A DNA stretch of 64,000 bases from Leptolyngbya sp. BL0902 (GTDB taxonomy: Bacteria > Cyanobacteriota > Cyanobacteriia > Phormidesmidales > Phormidesmidaceae), in contig NZ_CP046155.1 in the NCBI RefSeq assembly GCF_016403105.1, positions 2,232,001 through 2,296,000 of the forward strand, written 5' to 3'. Both the position numbers and the translations under genes were made by a program. Below, in pieces: positions 55,599 to 64,000 of this stretch (the first letter of the stretch is position 1; every line of letters begins with the position of its first letter). The notes under the pieces are model-generated. The model ran no database searches, was not told the DNA's origin, and saw only the letters and a list, made by a program, of their open reading frames with translations.

Positions 55599-56783
55599 CT
55601 AGGGATAGCGCATGGGGCCGGGGGAGATCGGGGGTAAGTTGGGGGTGGGCGGTGGCTGGCTAGGGGGCTGAGTCGGCAGTGAAATCGGTGGATAGTGGGG
55701 TGGCTGCGGTTGCGGAATGATGAGCGTGGGAATGGACAGGATGGGAGGCACCACGGGCAGCCCAGGATAGAGCCGCTGGAACGTGCGCTGGAGATCGCTA
55801 ATACCGGGAAGTTCGGTGCTGAAGTCCTGAATCAGTGGCCCTTCCACGAACTGGATAAAGTCCTCCGAGGTGAGGCGGCTGATCATCGCCCTGTTGCCCT
55901 CGGCATTGATCAGCACCTGCTGCCCTGCCCCAATCACCAGCACGGTTTCAGGGGTAAAGTCTACTGTCTCCCACAGGGTTGCCTCGCTATCGTTGCTGGG
56001 GGGGCTAGGGATCTGACCCAGGTTGAGGGCGGGGGTGACGGGGGGCGGGATGGCAGGCCGATCAGAATCTAGGGATTGCTTGGTTCTGTCTGCTGACCAG
56101 ACTACCCATAGGCTATCGGGGTAAACCTCTGTGGTGTCAGGTTCAAATTCGGCGGGATCGGACTCGGCAGGATTGGACTCAGTAGGATCGGACTCGGCGG
56201 GATCATAATCAGGGCGGTCTAGGTTGTCCTCGGCATCCTGGAGGAGATCCCTATTGCCCCGCTGTCCTACCCACACTTCGCCCTCAAATACCTTAATTAG
56301 GGTTTCTCTATCCTCGTTCACCTCCAGGGTATAGAGCGTGCCGCGCACCCCAGCCATGGTGGTGGTCGAGCAGCCATTGAGGGTGCCATTGACCAGCAGC
56401 ATTCCTCGGCTGAGTTCGGCGCAGGGGCCTACCATCAGGCTAGAGTGATGGGCCAACCGGGCCACAGCTCCCGTATTAAACCGCAGCGACGTGCGAGCCA
56501 ACTGGGTGCGGACTCGCTGCCGATTCTGGGCCACGCTATTAACGGTGGCCTGTCGATTTTGAATGAAGACCTGATCGCTATCCAGCACCTCCGTGATGGT
56601 GGCGTCAGAGACCGTTTGGCCCCAGGCGGCAAAACGGGGCAGCGCCAGAACTCCATGGCCCAAAAGGGCGCAACTGACCACCGCCAGCAGCCGTCGGCTA
56701 GCCGACCGCCTAGGCCGTGAGGTGGACGCTGTGACTGGCCTGATGCCAGCCCAGGGGCGAGGGGAGGACAGCATCGGGGACAC
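55599..56783 (-). CDS. FecR-domain secreted protein
   Basis: 394 residues (or 391 from Met4). A twin-Arg-like basic start and hydrophobic stretch ('LLAVVSCALLGHGVLALPRF') precede a FecR domain (about 60-175: 'FNTGAVARLAHHSSLMVGPC', 'GMLLVNGTLNGC', 'AGVRGTLYTLEV', 'VFEGEVWVG'). An acidic repeat ('DPAESDPTESNPAESDP') follows, and the end is Pro-rich ('PPSQPPPTPNLPPISP'). FecR domains in cyanobacteria occur in periplasmic or surface proteins, often without an iron link. No sigma factor is nearby, so iron signalling is not implied. Confidence 0.8.
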   Translation of the reverse strand: MSPMLSSPRPWAGIRPVTASTSRPRRSASRRLLAVVSCALLGHGVLALPRFAAWGQTVSDATITEVLDSDQVFIQNRQATVNSVAQNRQRVRTQLARTSLRFNTGAVARLAHHSSLMVGPCAELSRGMLLVNGTLNGCSTTTMAGVRGTLYTLEVNEDRETLIKVFEGEVWVGQRGNRDLLQDAEDNLDRPDYDPAESDPTESNPAESDPAEFEPDTTEVYPDSLWVVWSADRTKQSLDSDRPAIPPPVTPALNLGQIPSPPSNDSEATLWETVDFTPETVLVIGAGQQVLINAEGNRAMISRLTSEDFIQFVEGPLIQDFSTELPGISDLQRTFQRLYPGLPVVPPILSIPTLIIPQPQPPHYPPISLPTQPPSQPPPTPNLPPISPGPMRYP

Positions 56784-56987
56784 CTATGGAAAGGCTATAT
56801 CTCTATGATCCGCCTTGTTTTGGCAGAGTTCCATCGGTGGCACAAATCTTCATCCCCACCTTCAATGGCCCCTGCCGCCATCTCTAGGCAGAATCCGGGG
56901 ATAGCGTCTAATCCGAATAATCCGAAAGCCGAATCACAAACTCCTTATAGATAGAATGGCTAAATTAAACTTAAATTTGGCTCCGGG

Positions 56988-57045
56988 TTTCGACTGCGCT
57001 CAACCCTCCTGCTGCTTGGCGTGAGAGCATTGAGCAAAATCGAAA
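56988..57045. repeat. Inverted repeat TTTCGACTGCGCTCAA ... TTGAGCAAAATCGAAA
   Basis: Two 16-base arms, 13 of 16 pairing, around a 26-base loop, 29 bases before the YciI-like gene. The TTTCGACTGCGCTCAACC element is a widely dispersed bacterial intergenic repeat. The preceding 56784-56987 spacer is AT-rich near its end and likely promoter DNA. Confidence 0.6.
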
Positions 57046-57074
57046 TGCGTTTTTTGGATTCTGGCGGTTAGCCT

Positions 57075-57341
57075 ATGCCCTGGTTTGTCAAAATCGAGAA
57101 AGGTATTGTCGATAAGTCCACCTTCGACCAACAGGTTCCAGCCCATGGGGCCTACGTCAAAGATCTCATTGCCCAAGGCCACCAAGCCAAAACAGGCTAC
57201 TGGGCCGAATACGGCGGCGGGATGCTGCTGTTTTGGGCGGCATCTAGGGCAGAGGCGGAGGGGATTGTGGCCGCCGATCCGTTGATTGTGCATGGCTGCG
57301 TTACCTACGAGCTGCATGAGTGGCGCATTGTGGTGGAATAA
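57075..57341 (+). CDS. YciI-like protein
   Basis: 88 residues. The pattern 'MPWFVKIEKGIVDKSTFDQQ', then 'HGAYVKDLIAQGHQAKTGYW' and 'LFWAASRAEAEGIVAADPL' and 'GCVTYELHEW' fits the YciI/ferredoxin-like dimeric barrel family, including its His and Asp of the putative active site. Catalytic role not known. Single gene. Confidence 0.7.
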   Translation: MPWFVKIEKGIVDKSTFDQQVPAHGAYVKDLIAQGHQAKTGYWAEYGGGMLLFWAASRAEAEGIVAADPLIVHGCVTYELHEWRIVVE

Positions 57342-57459
57342 CCCAAGCTAGGTAAGGTGCAGGGGGAACCTACCCCACGGGGGCGACGTCTGGGAGAGGC
57401 GGTGCCGTGGGACGGAAGACCAGCCGAGGTAGAGAGACAGGGGATTAACAGGTCAACTC

Positions 57460-59256
57460 ATGGGGCAGGCGGTGATGGTGAAGGCAGGTTGGCGGGTGGT
57501 GATGACCCTAGCGACGGGGATGGCCTTGCTAGGAGCGGTGGCTTGTAGCCCCCTGGGCCTAGGGGAGAGCGCTACCCCCCCAGCGGAGGCTGACGTTGCC
57601 CCAGTATCGCGTGATCCCAACACCCTGCGGCTGCTCTACGGACGTTCCGTCGTCACCCTCAACCCCCACCTAGCCACGGGCTACCAAGATTTTGAGGCGG
57701 CTCGCCTGAGCTACGAACCCCTCGCTAGCCACAACCAAGCGGGCGAATTGATTCCCTTTTTGGCGGCGGAGATTCCCACCGAGGACAACGGAGGGCTATC
57801 TGAGGACGGCACTAGCGTGATCTGGACTCTGCGCCGGGATGTTACCTGGGCCGATGGCGAACCCTTCACCGCCGAGGATGTAGTGTTTACCTTTGATTTC
57901 ATCCGCAACCCGGAGGTGTCTGCTGCCACCGCCCAGTTTTACGACAAGGTGGAATCGGTAGAGGCACTGGATGATCATCGAGTCAAAATCACCTTCTCCA
58001 GCCCCACCCCCGCCTGGGATGTTCCCTTCACCGGGCAGACGGGGATGATTTTGCCCCAGCATCACTACGCCGACTACAACGGCCTCAATGCCCGCGAAGC
58101 TCCGGCCAACCGCCAGCCCGTCGGCACTGGCCCCTACCAAGCCATCGGCTTTGAACCGGGCACCGTCATCTATGAAGCCAACCCCAACCATTGGGATGGC
58201 CGTCCGGCCTTTCGGCGGGTAGAACTTCAGGGCGGTATGGCTCCCTACGCAGCAGCGCGAGAGGTGCTGCAACGGGGCAGCGCCGACTTTGCCAACAACC
58301 TTCAGGTGGAAGCTGACGCCCTCGCCGCCCTCAAGCCCAACGCCCTAGGCGAGGTCTCCTATCTGTTCGGCTCCCAGGTCGAGCGAATTATGGTGAACTT
58401 TGCCAATCCCTTTGTTCGCACCGAGGCGGGGGAGCAGGCCAGTCCCCAAGTGCCCCACCCCTACTTCAGCGACTGGCGGGTACGGCAAGCCATCAACCTG
58501 GCTATCGACCGAGACACCATCGCGAAGGAACTCTATGGCCCCGCCGGAAAGCCCACCGCCCAGCTTTTGGTGGCCCCAGAGGAGTACCGAATTCCTGACC
58601 TAGCCTACGAATACAACCTGGTGAAGGCCAAGCTGCTGCTAGAGCAGGCGGGCTGGGTCGATTCTGACGGCGATGGCGTTCGTGACCGCAACGGCGTTCC
58701 CCTGGAGGTGTTGTTTCAGGCATCGGTGAACCCCGTGCGCCAGCGTACCCAAACCATCGTGGCCGACAGCCTGAAGGAACTGGGCGTGGGGGTGCAAATT
58801 TCCCGCGTGCGGGTGGATGAGTTCTTCTCGGCCAACCCTGAGCATACCAACAGCCTCAACCACTTCTATGCCGATATGCAGATTTACTCCATCGGCAACG
58901 AGAGCCCCGATCCCACCACCTACCTGAGCTGGTGGAGCTGCGACAAAATTGCTTCTATGGCCAACCAGTGGCAAGAACCCAACAACGCCCGCTACTGCAA
59001 TCCTGAATACGACCGCCTGCTAGCCGAGGCCAGGGCCGAACTCGATCCCGACCAACGGGCCGCCCTGTTTCGGCAGATGAATGAAGTCCTCACCACCGAC
59101 GTGGCCGTGATTCCTGTTGTGCATCGGGCCTTGGTGAACGCGGTGTCTAACCGCCTTGCCCCCGTGGAGTTTACCCCCTGGGACGCCAGCACCTGGAACA
59201 TCAAAGACTGGGCCCTAGCCCCCGCTGAGCCCTCGGCGACCTCATCCGCCAACTAG
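57460..59256 (+). CDS. ABC-type peptide/oligopeptide substrate-binding lipoprotein (SBP family 5)
   Basis: 598 residues from ATG 57460 or Met6. A lipoprotein signal with lipobox 'LLGAVAC' tethers it to the membrane; a Pro/Glu linker follows. The binding domain has 'LSYEPLASHNQAGELIPFLA', 'WTLRRDVTWADGEPFTAEDV', 'DYNGLNAREAP', 'RQAINLAIDRDTIAKELYG' and 'YNLVKAKLLLEQAGW'. Family members capture peptides, nickel or other solutes for an ABC importer, but no permease or ATPase gene is adjacent. The next gene, 166 bases on, is a Ser/Thr kinase. Confidence 0.92.
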   Translation: MGQAVMVKAGWRVVMTLATGMALLGAVACSPLGLGESATPPAEADVAPVSRDPNTLRLLYGRSVVTLNPHLATGYQDFEAARLSYEPLASHNQAGELIPFLAAEIPTEDNGGLSEDGTSVIWTLRRDVTWADGEPFTAEDVVFTFDFIRNPEVSAATAQFYDKVESVEALDDHRVKITFSSPTPAWDVPFTGQTGMILPQHHYADYNGLNAREAPANRQPVGTGPYQAIGFEPGTVIYEANPNHWDGRPAFRRVELQGGMAPYAAAREVLQRGSADFANNLQVEADALAALKPNALGEVSYLFGSQVERIMVNFANPFVRTEAGEQASPQVPHPYFSDWRVRQAINLAIDRDTIAKELYGPAGKPTAQLLVAPEEYRIPDLAYEYNLVKAKLLLEQAGWVDSDGDGVRDRNGVPLEVLFQASVNPVRQRTQTIVADSLKELGVGVQISRVRVDEFFSANPEHTNSLNHFYADMQIYSIGNESPDPTTYLSWWSCDKIASMANQWQEPNNARYCNPEYDRLLAEARAELDPDQRAALFRQMNEVLTTDVAVIPVVHRALVNAVSNRLAPVEFTPWDASTWNIKDWALAPAEPSATSSAN

Positions 59257-59422
59257 CCCTTAGCCCATCGCTCCTAGACTGGGGCATCCCGGCGAGGGTT
59301 GGTCATGCCCTATGGAAATTACCCCAACAGCACCGGAGCAATTCCCTTCGGAAATGGCTGGGAATCGGGAGATGTTCTATAGGATGGGGACAGTGGTAGA
59401 GCGTTCAGCCAAGGGGAGCGTG

Positions 59423-61543
59423 ATGGAGCCAGCGGGACAGAGAAATCAACGGCTGGGGGGGCGCTATCGCCTTTTGCGGCAAATTAACGGCGGCGGCTTT
59501 GGCCCTACGTACCTGGCGGAGGATACCCACCGCTTTCAAGAACTGTGCGTGCTGCGGGAGTTTAACCCCCAGGTGCAGGGGAAAGCAGCGCTGGATCAGG
59601 CCCAACTGCTGTTTGAGCGCGAAGCTAGCCTGCTCTATCAGTTGGATCATCCCCAAATTCCCCGGTTTCGGGAACTGCTGCGGGAGGAGAATCGGCTGTT
59701 TTTGGTGCAGGACTATGTGGAAGGCCCCACCTATCGCCAGGTGTTGGCCCGTCGGCAGGCCCAGGGGGGGCAGCTTTCCGCCGCCGAAGTGACACAGCTT
59801 TTGGCCCAGGTGTTGCCCGTCTTGCAATATCTGCACGGGTTGGGCATGGTTCACCGCGACATTTCCCCGGACAACCTGGTGCAGCGCAACGCCGATGGTC
59901 GCCCGGTACTGATCGACTTTGGCAGCGTTAAGCAACTGCTGGTGAATGTGCGGCACCAGATGGGGGTGCCCCAGCCCTACCTGTCTCCCAGCGGCACCCT
60001 AACCCGCCTAGGCCATGCCGGGTACATTCCTGAAACCCAGGAAAAGACCGGAATCGTCAGCCCGACGGACGACCTCTATGCCCTAGGCATGACGGCCCTG
60101 GTGCTGCTGACGGGCAAAGAGCCCAGCGAACTCTATGATGAGCGCAAGCAAGCCTGGATCTGGCCCGAACACATCGACATTCCAGATCGGCTGCGGCAAA
60201 CCCTAGAGCAGATGGTGGCCAAGGATTTGGCCCAGCGGCCCACCTCGGCGACCCAGGTGATGGCGATGCTCAATGTGGCCAACCCCTACGACCTCTCTGC
60301 CGCCGATGGGGCCACCCTGCCGATTCGGATGCAGCCCCTAGTGCCACCACCACCCGATTTGCCCCCGCCCTCGACCGTGGTTGCGCCGCCCCCCCGTCGT
60401 TTTCTCCGGCCCCTCAGTCCGCCGCCCACTCCGGTCTATCCCCCTCCCGGCGGCGTTCAGGGAACTGCGGACGCCCATCCTCCTAACCTCAACAACTCTG
60501 GCCCCGTCTATCCCAGCCCGGTCTATCCCGACCCGACCTACCGTGTGCCACCCCAACGCGCGCCCATTCTGTCGCAAAAGTCTGGCCAAGCTGGAGGTTG
60601 GCTGGCGTTGGCTGGAATCGCCCTCGTGCTGGGCATGGCGGCAGGGCTAGGCTGGTGGCTCGATCCCTTCGGTTGGCGAGAACCAGAGGTAGCGGATACG
60701 GGCGGCAACGGCGGCACAAGCTCCAACCTCAGTGAGGCGGAGCAGGCCCGCAAACAGGCGATTCGCGACCGGGCTACGGCCCTAGGGGTGAACTGGGCTT
60801 ACCTCGTCAGCCTCACCGATCAATTTTTCTTTGAGCAAAACCCCACCTTGCAGGGCACCCAGCTCACCGACCAACCCCAAGACGCCCCCCTGCGGGAGGA
60901 ATGGGACGCCCTTGCCACCGCCCACCTCGACCGCATCGAAACCCACCTCAGCCCAGAGGCCAGGGGCAAACTGGGGCGCTATAACCCCGCCGACCAAGAC
61001 CGCTGGCAGCGCCAGGTCAACGAGCGCTACGTCAGCCGCAAAGCCCTGGAGGACTTAACCAACGCCCGGTTCCAGTCGATTTTTCCAGGACGCGCCCAGG
61101 CGGGTTTTGTGGAAACCCCGGTGGATCAATTTCGGCTGGCCTTGGCCCAAGATCGCGTCACTGCCATTACCAGCGGCGAGGCATTGACGGAAATCCGCTT
61201 TGAACCAGGCCGCTTTGACCACCAGGCGTCGGGCAACCTCGCCCCCGGTGATGGCCAGATCTACATCCTCAACCTGCGCCAGGGCCAACTGATGCGGGTC
61301 AATCTCCAAGCTCCACCCGACGACGCCCGTCTCTCAATCTACGTCCCCATCCCCACGCCGGAACTACCCTATATCCTGGCTAGCGCCGCCCAAACCACCT
61401 GGGCCGGAGAACTGCCCCAGTCGGGCTATTACGAAATTGTGGTGACGTCCCAAACTGGGGAACCCACTAACTTCAACCTCACGGTGGGGGTAGATAATGT
61501 GACCGACGCCGCCCCCGACCCACCCCCCGCCAAGACCCAGTGA
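59423..61543 (+). CDS. Membrane-anchored Ser/Thr protein kinase with extracytoplasmic C-terminus
   Basis: 706 residues from ATG 59423, with a strong AAGGGGAG site 5 bases upstream; the open frame reaches 59312 without one. The kinase domain (15-290) has a Gly-rich loop ('INGGGFGPTYLAED'), the catalytic loop 'HRDISPDNLV' (144-153) and 'DFGSVKQ' (165). The position of the usual ATP-binding Lys is Arg45 ('CVLREFNP'). A Pro-rich linker leads to a membrane span ('WLALAGIALVLGMAAGLGWW', about 391-410). Outside lie a helical domain (about 435-570) and a PPC-like beta domain (about 595-690). Confidence 0.88.
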   Translation: MEPAGQRNQRLGGRYRLLRQINGGGFGPTYLAEDTHRFQELCVLREFNPQVQGKAALDQAQLLFEREASLLYQLDHPQIPRFRELLREENRLFLVQDYVEGPTYRQVLARRQAQGGQLSAAEVTQLLAQVLPVLQYLHGLGMVHRDISPDNLVQRNADGRPVLIDFGSVKQLLVNVRHQMGVPQPYLSPSGTLTRLGHAGYIPETQEKTGIVSPTDDLYALGMTALVLLTGKEPSELYDERKQAWIWPEHIDIPDRLRQTLEQMVAKDLAQRPTSATQVMAMLNVANPYDLSAADGATLPIRMQPLVPPPPDLPPPSTVVAPPPRRFLRPLSPPPTPVYPPPGGVQGTADAHPPNLNNSGPVYPSPVYPDPTYRVPPQRAPILSQKSGQAGGWLALAGIALVLGMAAGLGWWLDPFGWREPEVADTGGNGGTSSNLSEAEQARKQAIRDRATALGVNWAYLVSLTDQFFFEQNPTLQGTQLTDQPQDAPLREEWDALATAHLDRIETHLSPEARGKLGRYNPADQDRWQRQVNERYVSRKALEDLTNARFQSIFPGRAQAGFVETPVDQFRLALAQDRVTAITSGEALTEIRFEPGRFDHQASGNLAPGDGQIYILNLRQGQLMRVNLQAPPDDARLSIYVPIPTPELPYILASAAQTTWAGELPQSGYYEIVVTSQTGEPTNFNLTVGVDNVTDAAPDPPPAKTQ

Positions 61544-61843
61544 TGCGTCCACCCTAGAACAACCGCCAAGACGGCTGTTCTACATTGCTGTTCTACATTA
61601 GGGTTGTGATCCTGACTGACAAAAGATTCTGCGTCGGGTGCGAAAACCGCGCCCTTACAGGCTTAAATTCACGTAGGGATCAGGTCTCCTGATCCTTTGG
61701 CAGATATGGGTTCTAGCAAGTTTTGTCAGTCCACCAGGTTGTGATCTACTAAAGGGTTTTCTGGGAAAAAGCAGCGTCTACTCACGGATCACCTAGGATC
61801 GCTATAGAGAAGCAAAGATAATTAGTCGGGAAGGGAGGGCCGC
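61544..61843 (+). other. 300-base spacer before smpB
   Basis: No gene seen. It has a repeated GTTCTACATT (two copies, about 61577-61600), a perfect hairpin GGATCAGG-TCT-CCTGATCC at 61677-61695 with no T-run, and probably the smpB promoter. The smpB ribosome site is GGGAGGG, 4 bases before the ATG. Confidence 0.45.
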
Positions 61844-62314
61844 ATGGCCGATGAGAGTAAAGGGTTTAAGATTGTTAGCGACAACCGCCAAGCCCGCCAC
61901 GAGTATGAAATTCTCGAAACCTACGAAGCGGGGATTGAACTGCTGGGTTCTGAGGTGAAGTCTATTCGCCAGGGCAAGGTGAACCTGCGGGACGGCTTTG
62001 CCCAGCTTAAGGATGGGGAACTGTGGCTTCAGAACATCCACATTTCGCCCCACACCATGACCAACAAAGCCTACAACCACGAGGCCAAACGCCCCCGACG
62101 GCTGTTGATGCACCGCGACGAAATCCGCAAGCTGATCGGTAAAGTGGAACAAAAGGGCCTGACCCTGGTGCCGCTGAAAATGTACCTAAAGGGCGGCTGG
62201 ATTAAGGTCAGCATTGCCCTGGCACGAGGCAAAAAGCTCCACGACAAACGGGAATCCCTCAAGCGCAAGCAGGAGAAACGGGAGACGGATCGCGCCCTCA
62301 GTAGTCGGGGGTAG
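61844..62314 (+). CDS. smpB: SsrA-binding protein SmpB
   Basis: 156 residues. It carries the family pattern throughout: 'NRQARHEYEILETYEAGIEL', 'GSEVKSIRQGKVNLRDGFA', 'NIHISPHTM', 'RPRRLLMHRDEIRKLIGKV', 'LTLVPLKMYLKGGWIKV', and 'ALARGKKLHDKRES', with the basic tail that enters the ribosomal mRNA channel. It binds tmRNA and rescues stalled ribosomes. No tmRNA gene was recognised nearby. Confidence 0.97.
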   Translation: MADESKGFKIVSDNRQARHEYEILETYEAGIELLGSEVKSIRQGKVNLRDGFAQLKDGELWLQNIHISPHTMTNKAYNHEAKRPRRLLMHRDEIRKLIGKVEQKGLTLVPLKMYLKGGWIKVSIALARGKKLHDKRESLKRKQEKRETDRALSSRG

Positions 62315-62335
62315 GCTCTTTATCGTCCGAGGTTG

Positions 62336-62428
62336 CCCTCACCCCCAGCCCCTCTCCCTCCTGGGAGAGGGGAGCCGGAAAGTGTTGCAAAGTCCCTCTC
62401 CCGTGGGGAGAGGGATTTAGGGTGAGGG
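62336..62428. repeat. Dispersed double-palindrome repeat, copy 2 (inverted)
   Basis: 93 bases from CCCTCACCC to GGGTGAGGG, the reverse complement orientation of the element at 29747-29840, with the same two inner hairpins. It lies between the convergent ends of smpB and the Cys-repeat gene and may double as a terminator. Confidence 0.85.
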
Positions 62429-62455
62429 CCACTTCGGACACTAGGGTACGGAGTT

Positions 62456-62980
62456 TTACCGAGCCGGGATGAAGCTGGGGGCCACATCCACCGGACGGTA
62501 GCCAGCGGCAATGCACAGGGCCATGGAGTCGGTGGTGGCGATTTCGGCGACGAGGGCGGTGTCAATCACGCAGTCGGCATAGCGCACGGGCAGAATGCTG
62601 CGGTGGCAGTGGTTCAGTACGGCGGCGGAGTTGGGTACGTCCAAAAACCCGTGGATATCCACCACGCAGGAGGCCACTTCCAGAGGCCGACGATCTCGAC
62701 TACAGGCGGCGAGGGCAGCTTCGGCACTGAGTTCGGTAACAGCCGTGACATCAAAGACGCAACTGGAGACCTGTTCGGGCCGGAGGGCACTGGCGCAGGC
62801 GGAGGCTACGGCTTCGGCAGAAAGCCCGACTTCTAGCAAATCCGTCACGCATTGGCCATAGTTATAGTCAATGGCTAACCCAGGAGATGCCAAGGCTAAC
62901 GGGGCCAGAACTGCGCTAAACAGGGTAAACGGTAGCGTAAGGTACGGGCTGAGGGACTTAAACACAGGATGATGAACCAT
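62456..62980 (-). CDS. Secreted Cys-repeat protein of unknown function
   Basis: 174 residues. A signal-like helix (about 10-31, 'LTLPFTLFSAVLAPLALAS') is followed by a mature part with eight Cys at 44, 62, 74, 93, 105, 125, 137 and 156. These form a repeat of about 31 residues with an exact C-X11-C core and a consensus like 'C....RP..V..CV.D'. Three cores are complete (62/74, 93/105, 125/137). Disulfides are likely if it is exported. I recognise similar hypothetical proteins as cyanobacterial, but no named domain. Confidence 0.7.
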   Translation of the reverse strand: MVHHPVFKSLSPYLTLPFTLFSAVLAPLALASPGLAIDYNYGQCVTDLLEVGLSAEAVASACASALRPEQVSSCVFDVTAVTELSAEAALAACSRDRRPLEVASCVVDIHGFLDVPNSAAVLNHCHRSILPVRYADCVIDTALVAEIATTDSMALCIAAGYRPVDVAPSFIPAR

Positions 62981-63191
62981 AACAGAACGTTAAGGGTTAT
63001 ATCGCTTAATTAACGGCTGTAATCAAGCGTTACCCAGTGCGGATCAAGATAGTCAGTAAACACCATGGGATCGCTTCACCACGAGAGTCTTCCTGGCTGG
63101 GGTTGCCCATGGGGCCAGATTCTAGACGCCGAATCTTCTACAGTGAAGATAGCAGGAAAAGTCCATTGCGTGACCCAGAGGTTAATTTAGT

Positions 63192-64000
63192 ATGCGCCTG
63201 AGTGATGTAACCCATCCCAACCAACTGCACGGTCTAACGATTCGGCAGCTTGAGGATATTGCCCGTCAAATTCGCGAAAAGCACCTGGAAACCGTGGCCG
63301 CCAGTGGTGGGCACCTGGGGCCGGGGCTGGGCGTGGTAGAGCTCACCCTGGCGCTGTACCAAACCCTGGATCTCGACCATGACAAGGTGGTGTGGGACGT
63401 GGGCCACCAGGCCTATCCCCACAAGCTGATCACCGGGCGCTTCCACGATTTCCACACCCTGCGCCAGAAGGATGGGGTGGCGGGCTACCTGAAGCGCAGC
63501 GAGAACCAGTTTGACCACTTTGGGGCAGGCCACGCCTCCACCAGTATTTCCGCCGCTTTGGGGATGGCCCTGGCGCGGGATATGGCGGGCGAGAACTACA
63601 AAGTGGCGGCGATTATTGGCGACGGTGCGCTCACTGGCGGCATGGCCCTGGAGGCCATCAACCATGCGGGCCACCTGCCCCATACCAACCTGCTGGTGGT
63701 GCTGAACGACAACGAAATGTCGATTTCCCCCAACGTGGGCGCGATTCCCCGCTACCTCAACAAAATGCGGATTAGCCCCCCGGTGCAGTTCCTCACCGAC
63801 AACCTGGAGGAGCAGTTCAAGCACCTGCCCTTCCTGGGCGATTCCCTCTCGCCGGAACTGGATCGGGTCAAAGAAGGCATGAAGCGCCTCGCGGTGCCCA
63901 AGGTGGGGGCGGTGTTTGAGGAACTGGGCTTTTTGTACATGGGGCCTGTGGATGGCCACAATCTGCAAGAGCTGATCACCACCTTCAAGGAAGCCCACAA
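63192..64000 (+). CDS. dxs: 1-deoxy-D-xylulose-5-phosphate synthase, 5' part
   Basis: Starts at ATG 63192 and is still open at the window end (269 full codons). N-terminal Dxs features: '[20 protein letters not shown]', '[20 protein letters not shown]', '[18 protein letters not shown]', the thiamine-diphosphate motif '[20 protein letters not shown]', and '[17 protein letters not shown]'. It makes DXP from pyruvate and glyceraldehyde 3-phosphate, the entry step of the MEP pathway that also needs IspF. Transketolase middle and C-terminal domains lie outside the window. Confidence 0.97.
   Translation, partial: MRLSDVTHPNQLHGLTIRQLEDIARQIREKHLETVAASGGHLGPGLGVVELTLALYQTLDLDHDKVVWDVGHQAYPHKLITGRFHDFHTLRQKDGVAGYLKRSENQFDHFGAGHASTSISAALGMALARDMAGENYKVAAIIGDGALTGGMALEAINHAGHLPHTNLLVVLNDNEMSISPNVGAIPRYLNKMRISPPVQFLTDNLEEQFKHLPFLGDSLSPELDRVKEGMKRLAVPKVGAVFEELGFLYMGPVDGHNLQELITTFKEAH

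Noticed and set aside
61677-61695. Terminator after the Ser/Thr kinase
   Set aside because: A perfect 8-base stem is present but no T-run follows on either strand; left as a hairpin of unknown role.

Overview
The window is chromosomal DNA of a cyanobacterium. The markers are NdhF1/NdhD1 of the photosynthetic NDH-1 complex, a CCB-type cytochrome b6f haem-attachment factor, the photosystem II S4-domain protein, a Ycf52-like acetyltransferase, a DUF2808 protein, a pilB-pilT-pilC cluster next to grpE-dnaK-dnaJ, and dispersed palindromic and heptamer repeats of a kind common in filamentous cyanobacteria. Base composition is GC-rich by eye (about 60%). This would suit a Leptolyngbya/Nodosilinea/Phormidium-like filament, but the genus is an inference.

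Layout. 1-1446: 3' part of a GH38 alpha-mannosidase. 1474-6920 (minus): protein-quality operon grpE-dnaK-dnaJ-tusA-rsgA; the last three genes overlap by 4 nt. 7520-12150 (plus): type IV pilus motor pilB, pilT, pilC. 12308-17433: small regulators (ArsR, PadR), a coiled-coil protein, the b6f assembly factor, a small unknown protein, a J-domain/TPR protein overlapping a WD40 protein, and a GNAT enzyme. 17706-20606: double-ACT protein, alpha/beta hydrolase, PPOX-fold protein and tsaB. 20727-26416 (minus): RND efflux operon (adaptor, NAD-dependent epimerase/reductase, permease) facing a PadR regulator across a repeat-rich promoter. 27616-31678: ndhF1 and ndhD1, separated by a dispersed repeat. 31903-36509: second-type EF-G and an FtsH protease. 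36734-39434: accessory patch with an AT-rich sulfotransferase, a chimeric transposase remnant, a complete IS5-type element with 17-bp inverted repeats, and broken or unknown ORFs. 39495-48214: EamA transporter, a tiny DUF1328 protein, DUF2808, a TerB/Mo-nitrogenase-C fusion, an isoprenylcysteine-type methyltransferase, ispF, a large GAF protein with a degenerate kinase end, and pyrD. 48223-51820 (minus): ureE, ureF and a large pentapeptide/HhH membrane protein translationally coupled to ureF. 51984-64000: PSII S4 protein, small barrel protein, FKBP, OmpR-type regulator, FecR protein, YciI-like protein, solute-binding lipoprotein, Ser/Thr kinase, smpB, a secreted Cys-repeat protein and the 5' part of dxs.

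Most of the window is ordinary core genome. The less explained parts are: the J/TPR-WD40 pair with an AT-rich middle; the ureF-coupled pentapeptide membrane protein; the lipoprotein and Ser/Thr kinase pair, whose kinase has Arg in place of the usual catalytic Lys; the secreted protein with a strict C-X11-C repeat; the nested transposon scar; and an arm of a dispersed palindromic repeat that is translated in frame inside the alpha-mannosidase. No tRNA, rRNA or CRISPR array was recognised.
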